From: Gemmatimonadota bacterium
GTDB lineage: Bacteria > Gemmatimonadota > Gemmatimonadetes > Longimicrobiales > Gaopeijiaceae
Reading direction: 5' to 3'
DNA: 42,694 bases
Assembly (NCBI GenBank): GCA_030550695.1
Contig: JAUQOX010000002.1
Span: 1 to 42,694, forward strand
The notes below the pieces were generated by a model, which was not told the DNA's origin, did not search any database, and saw only the letters and a program-made list of their open reading frames with translations. The translations under genes and the position numbers were made by a program. This document shows positions 37,281 to 42,694 of this stretch, one piece after another; positions within the stretch are counted from its first letter, which is position 1; each line of letters opens with the position of its first letter.

Positions 37281-38033
37281 ATGAGGGGGAAGGTGGCCCT
37301 GGTGACCGGCGCCTCCCGGGGCTTGGGCCGGGCCATCGCCCTGGAGTTTGCCCGCGCGGGGGCCCAGGTGGCCTTCAACTTCTTGGACACCGGCCCGGAA
37401 TCCTTGGAAGAAGCCGAGGAGACGGCCCGGGATCTGGCGGCCGAGGGGGTCCGGGTCTTCTGGCGGGCCTGCGACGTGCGGAGTTCCGAGGAGGTCAACC
37501 GCTTCGTCCAGGGGGTGGTGGAGGAGCTGGGGGGGCTTCACTTCCTGGTGAACAACGCCGGGGTGGGACGGGACCGGGCCCTGTGGCGCATGTCGGACGG
37601 GGACTGGAACGCGGTTCTGGACACGAATCTGCGGGGGGCCTTCTATTTCCTTCGGGCGGCGGCCCCGGTGCTCCGGGCCCAGGAATGGGGAAAGATCGTC
37701 AACGTGGCGTCGGTCCATGGCCTGGGGGCGGAGTTCGGCCTGGCCAATTATTCGGCTTCCAAGGCGGGGCTCATTGCCTTGACCCGCACTGCCGCGGTGG
37801 AGCTGGGCCCGAAGAACATCAACGTCAATGCCGTGGCCCCCGGCTATATCCGCACCACCCGTCTCACCGAGCAGGTGCCGGCGGAGATCCTGGACCGGGC
37901 GCGGGAGCGCAGTGCCCTCAAGCGCCTGGGAGATCCCCGGGATGTGGCCCAGGTGGTCCTGTTTCTCTGCTCGGAGGCTGCTCGGCACATCACCGGGGCG
38001 GTGATTCCCATCGACGGGGGCTACCTGCTGTAG
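37281..38033 (+). CDS. fabG: 3-oxoacyl-ACP reductase-like SDR
   Basis: [70 protein letters not shown]. Confidence 0.87.
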   Translation: MRGKVALVTGASRGLGRAIALEFARAGAQVAFNFLDTGPESLEEAEETARDLAAEGVRVFWRACDVRSSEEVNRFVQGVVEELGGLHFLVNNAGVGRDRALWRMSDGDWNAVLDTNLRGAFYFLRAAAPVLRAQEWGKIVNVASVHGLGAEFGLANYSASKAGLIALTRTAAVELGPKNINVNAVAPGYIRTTRLTEQVPAEILDRARERSALKRLGDPRDVAQVVLFLCSEAARHITGAVIPIDGGYLL

Positions 38034-38069
38034 AGACCTGGCCTTCCCCTTTCGGTCCGAGGCAGATCC

Positions 38070-39818
38070 ATGCTGGCTGTACTGCTCCTTGGCGGGGTTG
38101 TTCTGTTCGTTCTGGCGTACCGCTTCTACGGGGGATGGATTGCGGCTAAGCTAGGCCTGGACGATCGCCGGGCCGTGCCGTCGGAGTATCTGTTCGACGG
38201 CATGGACTATGTTCCTGCCCGCACGGCGGTCCTGTTCGGCCACCATTTCAGCTCCATCGCCGGGGCGGGCCCCATCGTGGGTCCCATTCTGGCGGGGCTG
38301 TTCTTCGGCTGGGGCCCGGTGGTCCTCTGGATCGTCCTCGGCTCGATCCTGGTGGGGGGGGTTCACGACTTCGGTTCCATGGTGGCCTCCATCCGGCACA
38401 AGGCCCGCTCGGTGGCCGAGCTGGCCAGGGACTACATGAGCCCGGTGGCTTTCCGCCTGTTCCTGGCCTTCATCTGGCTCACCATGGTCTACATCATCGT
38501 CGTGTTCGTGGACCTTACGGCCACCAGCTTTCTGGACGCCCGGGACGCGGCGGGTCGGGAGACGGCCCAGGGGACGGGGGTGGCGGTGGCGGCGGGCCTC
38601 TTCCTGATCCTGGCCATCGTGCTGGGGGTGCTGAACGCCCGCACCCGCGTGCCCATCTGGGCGTCCACCCTGGTCTTGGTCCCTCTCCTCTTCGGGGCGG
38701 TGGCCTTCGCCTCCACCATCCATTCCGACGGGAGCTACATCCCCGCCTTCTTCGCCGACCCCAAGCATTTCTGGATCTGGATCCTGTTGGCCTACGCCCT
38801 GGTGGCCTCGGTGACCCCCGTGTGGATCCTCCTGCAGCCCCGGGACTATCTGTCATCGTTCCTCCTCTACGCCACGGTCCTGGGGGGCGGGTTGGGGATC
38901 CTGGTGGGGAGCGCCCAGGGTGGCCTCCAGGTGACGTGGCCGGCGGTGGTGAGCCCCTCCGATCCGGTGTTTCAGGAGGTGGCCCGACTGGGCCCCCTGT
39001 TCCCGGTTCTGTTCGTCACCGTAGCCTGCGGGGCCTGCAGTGGTTTCCATTCCATCGTTTCGTCGGGGACCACCGCCAAACAGCTCCGTTGCGAGACCGA
39101 CGCCCGGCGCATCGGGTACGGGGGGATGCTGGTGGAGGGGGTCGTGGCCCTCATCGCCCTGGCCACGGTCATGGGGCTGACCTTCGACGCCGCCACCCTG
39201 CGGCGGGATCCCGTGGGCCTCTATTCCATGGGAATCGGTCGGTTCATGAACGCTTGGGGACTTCCCTTGCGGCTCGGAACCATGCTGGGCCTCCTGGCCC
39301 TTTCCACGTTCCTTCTCACCACCCTGGATACCTGTACCCGCCTGGCCCGCTATGTCCTCCAGGAGTTCCTGGGCTGGGACAACCGCATCCCCCGGAACCG
39401 CTGGCTGGCTACCCTCCTGACCTTGGTGCTTCCGGCCATTCTGGTCTTCCTCACCTACACCACCCCCACAGGGCAGCGGATTCCTGTCTGGCGTGCGGTC
39501 TGGCCGGTCTTCGGAGCCACGAATCAGCTCTTGGCGGGACTGGCCCTGTTGGCTGTCACCGTATGGCTCAAACGTACGGGCCGTCCGTGGCTGTTCGTGG
39601 GCCTTCCCATGGTTTTCATGGTGAGCATGACCCTTTCGGCCACCTTCCTCTTCCTCCGCTCCCCGGCCACCGCCACCCCGGTTCGGGTCATCTCCACCCT
39701 TCTCTTCGCCCTGGGGATCCTCATGGTGGTGGAGGCGGTGCGGGCGCTCCGACACCCCAACGTTCCTCCCGAGCCGGCGGTCTGGAAGGAGGGGGTGGAG
39801 GCGCCGGCCCGGGCGTAA
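38070..39818 (+). CDS. cstA: Carbon starvation protein CstA family transporter
   Basis: YVPARTAVLFGHHFSSIAGAGPIVGPILAGLFFGWGPVVLWIVLGSILVGGVHDF and FHSIVSSGTTAKQL are diagnostic of CstA. Confidence 0.95.
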   Translation: MLAVLLLGGVVLFVLAYRFYGGWIAAKLGLDDRRAVPSEYLFDGMDYVPARTAVLFGHHFSSIAGAGPIVGPILAGLFFGWGPVVLWIVLGSILVGGVHDFGSMVASIRHKARSVAELARDYMSPVAFRLFLAFIWLTMVYIIVVFVDLTATSFLDARDAAGRETAQGTGVAVAAGLFLILAIVLGVLNARTRVPIWASTLVLVPLLFGAVAFASTIHSDGSYIPAFFADPKHFWIWILLAYALVASVTPVWILLQPRDYLSSFLLYATVLGGGLGILVGSAQGGLQVTWPAVVSPSDPVFQEVARLGPLFPVLFVTVACGACSGFHSIVSSGTTAKQLRCETDARRIGYGGMLVEGVVALIALATVMGLTFDAATLRRDPVGLYSMGIGRFMNAWGLPLRLGTMLGLLALSTFLLTTLDTCTRLARYVLQEFLGWDNRIPRNRWLATLLTLVLPAILVFLTYTTPTGQRIPVWRAVWPVFGATNQLLAGLALLAVTVWLKRTGRPWLFVGLPMVFMVSMTLSATFLFLRSPATATPVRVISTLLFALGILMVVEAVRALRHPNVPPEPAVWKEGVEAPARA

Positions 39819-39856
39819 GGGTTGGAGTCCGGCTGCAAGCGCTCGGAGCCGGAAGG

Positions 39857-39877
39857 CCGGACCCCGGCCGGGTCCGG
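39857..39877 (+). terminator. Stem-loop downstream of cstA
   Basis: Perfect CCGGACCC - CGGCC - GGGTCCGG. Only a short T-run (GTTT) follows. Confidence 0.4.
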
Positions 39878-40065
39878 AGGGTTTCCGTTCCGGAAGGTCC
39901 TCCGGAAAGGCGAGGCCCCGTCGGGCCGCCGGCAGAGGCCGACGCGGCCCTGAGCCTTGCCCTGGAGGGACGTCCCTTCTTTCTTTCTGGCGGCCCTTCG
40001 GGGCGGGCACGCCGGTGGGCCCGTCCGGACGGTACCGGTTCTTGGTGTTCGGTCAGGAGGAAACC

Positions 40066-41880
40066 GTGACAAGACAACCTCGGCCACCCTCGGGCGGACG
40101 GATCCGAATCGGGCGGAGACGGCTTTCCCCGGTCCTTCTCGGGGCCGGTTTGGGAGCCCTTCTCCTGGGAGGGGTCGCCTGTTCAGGCAACGCCGGAAAG
40201 CGCCCCGCCCTTCTGCCGGCGGCGATCCCCGAGGACCCGGAGGAGCCCCTGGGGGAGTTTCCCACCGAGCCGGTGCGGGCCCCCCACGCCATGGTGGTGT
40301 CGGCCAACGCCCTGGCCAGCCAGGTGGGGCTGGAGGTTCTGAAGGCCGGGGGAAACGCCGTGGACGCCGCCGTGGCCACCGCCTTCGCCCTGGCGGTGGT
40401 CCATCCCACGGCGGGCAACATCGGGGGGGGCGGGTTCATGCTGATCCGTTTCCCCGACGGCAACGCCACCACCATCGACTTCCGGGAGAAGGCCCCCCTG
40501 GCTGCCCATCCCGAGATGTTCCTGGACGAGAACGGGCGGTATTCCCCCGAGCGGCACCGCAACAGCCACCTGGCGGTGGGCGTTCCCGGAACGGTGGCGG
40601 GTCTGGCTTTGGCCCACCGCAAGTACGGGCGGACCCCGTGGGCAGAACTGGTGGACCCGTCCATCCGGCTGGCTGAGAACGGGTTCGTCCTCAGCGAGGC
40701 CCTGGCCCGCTCCCTGCGGAGCGTCCTCCGCTCCATGGAGCGGTATCCGGCCAGCCTGGCGGTGTTTTCCAAGAACGGGGTTCCGTACCAAGCCGGAGAG
40801 GTTTGGCGCCAGCCCGACCTGGCCCGCACCCTTCGGCGGATCCGGGACCACCAGGAGAGGGATTTCTACGCCGGGGAGACGGCCCGTCTGTTGGTGGCGG
40901 AAATGGAGCGGGGTGGTGGGCTCATCACCCTGGAGGACCTGGCCCGCTACGAGGCCGTAGAACGTCCGCCCATCGTGGGGAACTTCCGGGGATACGGCAT
41001 CATCAGCATGGGCCCGCCGAGTTCCGGCGGCATCACCCTGATCCAGATGCTGAACATCCTGGAGGGTTTCCTCCTCACCTACGGGCACAATCAACCCCAG
41101 ACGGTACACTTCATGGTGGAGGCCATGCGGCGGGCCTACCGGGATCGGGCCCGGTATCTGGCCGACACCGACCACTATCCCGTGCCGGTGGAACTCCTGG
41201 TGAGCAAGATCTACGGTGCCGATCTCCGGAGGGAGATCGATCCCGACCGAGCTTCGCCCTCGTCTCCGGAGGACGTGCGTCTTCCGGAAGAAAGCCCCGA
41301 AACCACCCATTTCTCCGTGGTGGACTCCGAGGGGATGGCGGTGGCGGTCACCTACACCCTGGAGGCGGGTTACGGATCGAAGATCGTAGTGCCCGGTGCC
41401 GGTTTCCTGCTGAACAACGAAATGGGGGACTTCAACCCGGCCCCGGGGATGACCGACGAGGAAGGCAACATCGGGACCGAGCCGAACCTGGCCCGACCGG
41501 GCCAGCGGATGCTCTCCAGCATGACCCCCACCATGGTCACCTGGGAAGGAAAGCTCTTGGCCGTCACGGGAAGCCCCGGGGGCAGGACCATCATCAACAC
41601 CGTCTTGCAGGTGATCCTGAACCTGGTGGATCACCGGATGAACGTTCAGCAAGCCGTGAATGCCCGGCGTTTCCACCACCAATGGCTGCCCGACGTGATT
41701 CAAGGGGAGGAGGGCGCCTTCACCCCCGAAACCGTGGCGGCTTTGGAAGCCATGGGACACCGGGTACGGATGCGGGGTACCCAAGGCAGGGCCCACACCA
41801 TCATGATTGACCCCCTCACCGGAGATCGGCTGGGGGCGCCGGATTACCGAGACCGGGATGCGGGGGCCCGAGGGTATTGA
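40066..41880 (+). CDS. ggt: Gamma-glutamyltransferase, predicted lipoprotein
   Basis: Lipobox-like [59 protein letters not shown], catalytic-Thr region [54 protein letters not shown] before GTG 40066. Confidence 0.94.
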   Translation: MTRQPRPPSGGRIRIGRRRLSPVLLGAGLGALLLGGVACSGNAGKRPALLPAAIPEDPEEPLGEFPTEPVRAPHAMVVSANALASQVGLEVLKAGGNAVDAAVATAFALAVVHPTAGNIGGGGFMLIRFPDGNATTIDFREKAPLAAHPEMFLDENGRYSPERHRNSHLAVGVPGTVAGLALAHRKYGRTPWAELVDPSIRLAENGFVLSEALARSLRSVLRSMERYPASLAVFSKNGVPYQAGEVWRQPDLARTLRRIRDHQERDFYAGETARLLVAEMERGGGLITLEDLARYEAVERPPIVGNFRGYGIISMGPPSSGGITLIQMLNILEGFLLTYGHNQPQTVHFMVEAMRRAYRDRARYLADTDHYPVPVELLVSKIYGADLRREIDPDRASPSSPEDVRLPEESPETTHFSVVDSEGMAVAVTYTLEAGYGSKIVVPGAGFLLNNEMGDFNPAPGMTDEEGNIGTEPNLARPGQRMLSSMTPTMVTWEGKLLAVTGSPGGRTIINTVLQVILNLVDHRMNVQQAVNARRFHHQWLPDVIQGEEGAFTPETVAALEAMGHRVRMRGTQGRAHTIMIDPLTGDRLGAPDYRDRDAGARGY

Positions 41881-42019
41881 ACACGGCGCCGGCGGGGAGG
41901 GGGGGCGGCGCGGGGTGGGGCGCCCTGGGGGTCCCACCCCCTCGAAGGCAGGCAAGGAACCAGGACAGGCGGGGGTGGGATCTGGACGAGGAACCCCCGC
42001 ACTTCGGGGAACCATAGGG

Positions 42020-42439
42020 ATGGCGAAGCATTCGGACGAGCACTGGAGACGGATCCTGACCCCCGAGCAGTATCGCATCACCCGGGAGAAGGGCACGGAA
42101 CGGGCCTTCACCGGCGAGTACTGGAACACGAAGGAGAAGGGTACCTACCGCTGTGTGTGCTGTGGGGCGGCGCTGTTCCGGTCCGAAGCCAAGTACGATT
42201 CGGGAACCGGTTGGCCGAGCTTCACCGCACCGGTGGCGCCCGAGGCGGTGCGGGAAGTCCCGGACGCCAGCTTGTTCCACCCCCCCTGGGGATTGACCCT
42301 GAGGACGGAGGTCATCTGCGCGGCCTGCGACGCCCACCTGGGGCACGTCTTTCCGGACGGGCCGCCCCCCACGGGATTGAGGTACTGCATCAACTCGGCG
42401 GCCCTGAGGCTGGAGCGGGACGCCCAGGAGGGGGGGTGA
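42020..42439 (+). CDS. msrB: Peptide-methionine (R)-S-oxide reductase
   Basis: [56 protein letters not shown] (zinc cysteines and catalytic Cys). Confidence 0.95.
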   Translation: MAKHSDEHWRRILTPEQYRITREKGTERAFTGEYWNTKEKGTYRCVCCGAALFRSEAKYDSGTGWPSFTAPVAPEAVREVPDASLFHPPWGLTLRTEVICAACDAHLGHVFPDGPPPTGLRYCINSAALRLERDAQEGG

Positions 42440-42694
42440 AGGGGCTTTCCTGCCGGCTCCTTCCGGCGGCCCCGGCGGCCGGCTGCGGGGCCGGAGGCCG
42501 GGCGGGGAGGCGAACCCTCCCCTTGGGGCCGGCCCTCCGGCGCGGGGTTTGCTTGGGTTTGGCGTTCTCGGGTGTTTTGGCCTGCTCGGCGAGGACGGCG
42601 CCGCCCGCTCCGGGACAAAGCCGCGGGACGGTGCCGGACCTCCGGGGGCGGAGCGTGCTCGTCCTTCCCATCCAGCGGCTTCCCGCCCTGTCTC

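Noticed and set aside
40183-42129. 648-aa minus-strand ORF opposite gamma-glutamyltransferase
   Set aside because: Shadow ORF rich in H/G/P; the plus strand carries the recognised enzyme.
1-42694. Mobile elements, phage or defense islands
   Set aside because: No transposase, integrase, recombinase, toxin-antitoxin or restriction genes recognised; gene content looks like core chromosome.

Overview
The window is a GC-rich, densely coded bacterial chromosomal segment with about 44 supportable protein-coding genes. I saw no rRNA, confident tRNA, CRISPR array, transposase, integrase or phage genes. In order, the main blocks are: a DegV-like C-terminus (truncated by the window edge); an SSS-family Na+/solute symporter; a phosphoribosyltransferase; rho (minus strand); an Mla/MCE-type lipid transport operon (MlaE, MlaF and MlaD-like) followed by NUDIX, an FNR-type flavoprotein, TrxB, an SDR and class II fumarase; endonuclease IV; a folE / queD-like pair; a long cluster TPR - OsmC - CutA - TPR - macro-like - transglutaminase - ABC ATPase - ABC permease - TerB - two small membrane proteins; DUF445, DUF1499-like and SIMPL genes on the minus strand; a sugar nucleotidyltransferase; a complete phoB-phoR-pstS-pstC-pstA-pstB-phoU cluster; a FabG-like SDR; CstA; gamma-glutamyltransferase; and MsrB. 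The strongest unusual signals are: (1) the PstB-position ATPase in the otherwise intact pho/pst operon has lost every catalytic ABC motif while keeping an intact, clearly PstB-derived frame, so it looks like a pseudo-ATPase; (2) a multi-helix non-coding element with its own promoter-like sequence and a perfect terminator hairpin lies between endonuclease IV and folE; (3) a Pho-box-like direct repeat and promoter lie upstream of phoB; (4) a DUF1499-like domain is fused in frame to a lipoprotein-like hypothetical protein. All calls come from reading the sequence and provided ORFs; no database search was run.
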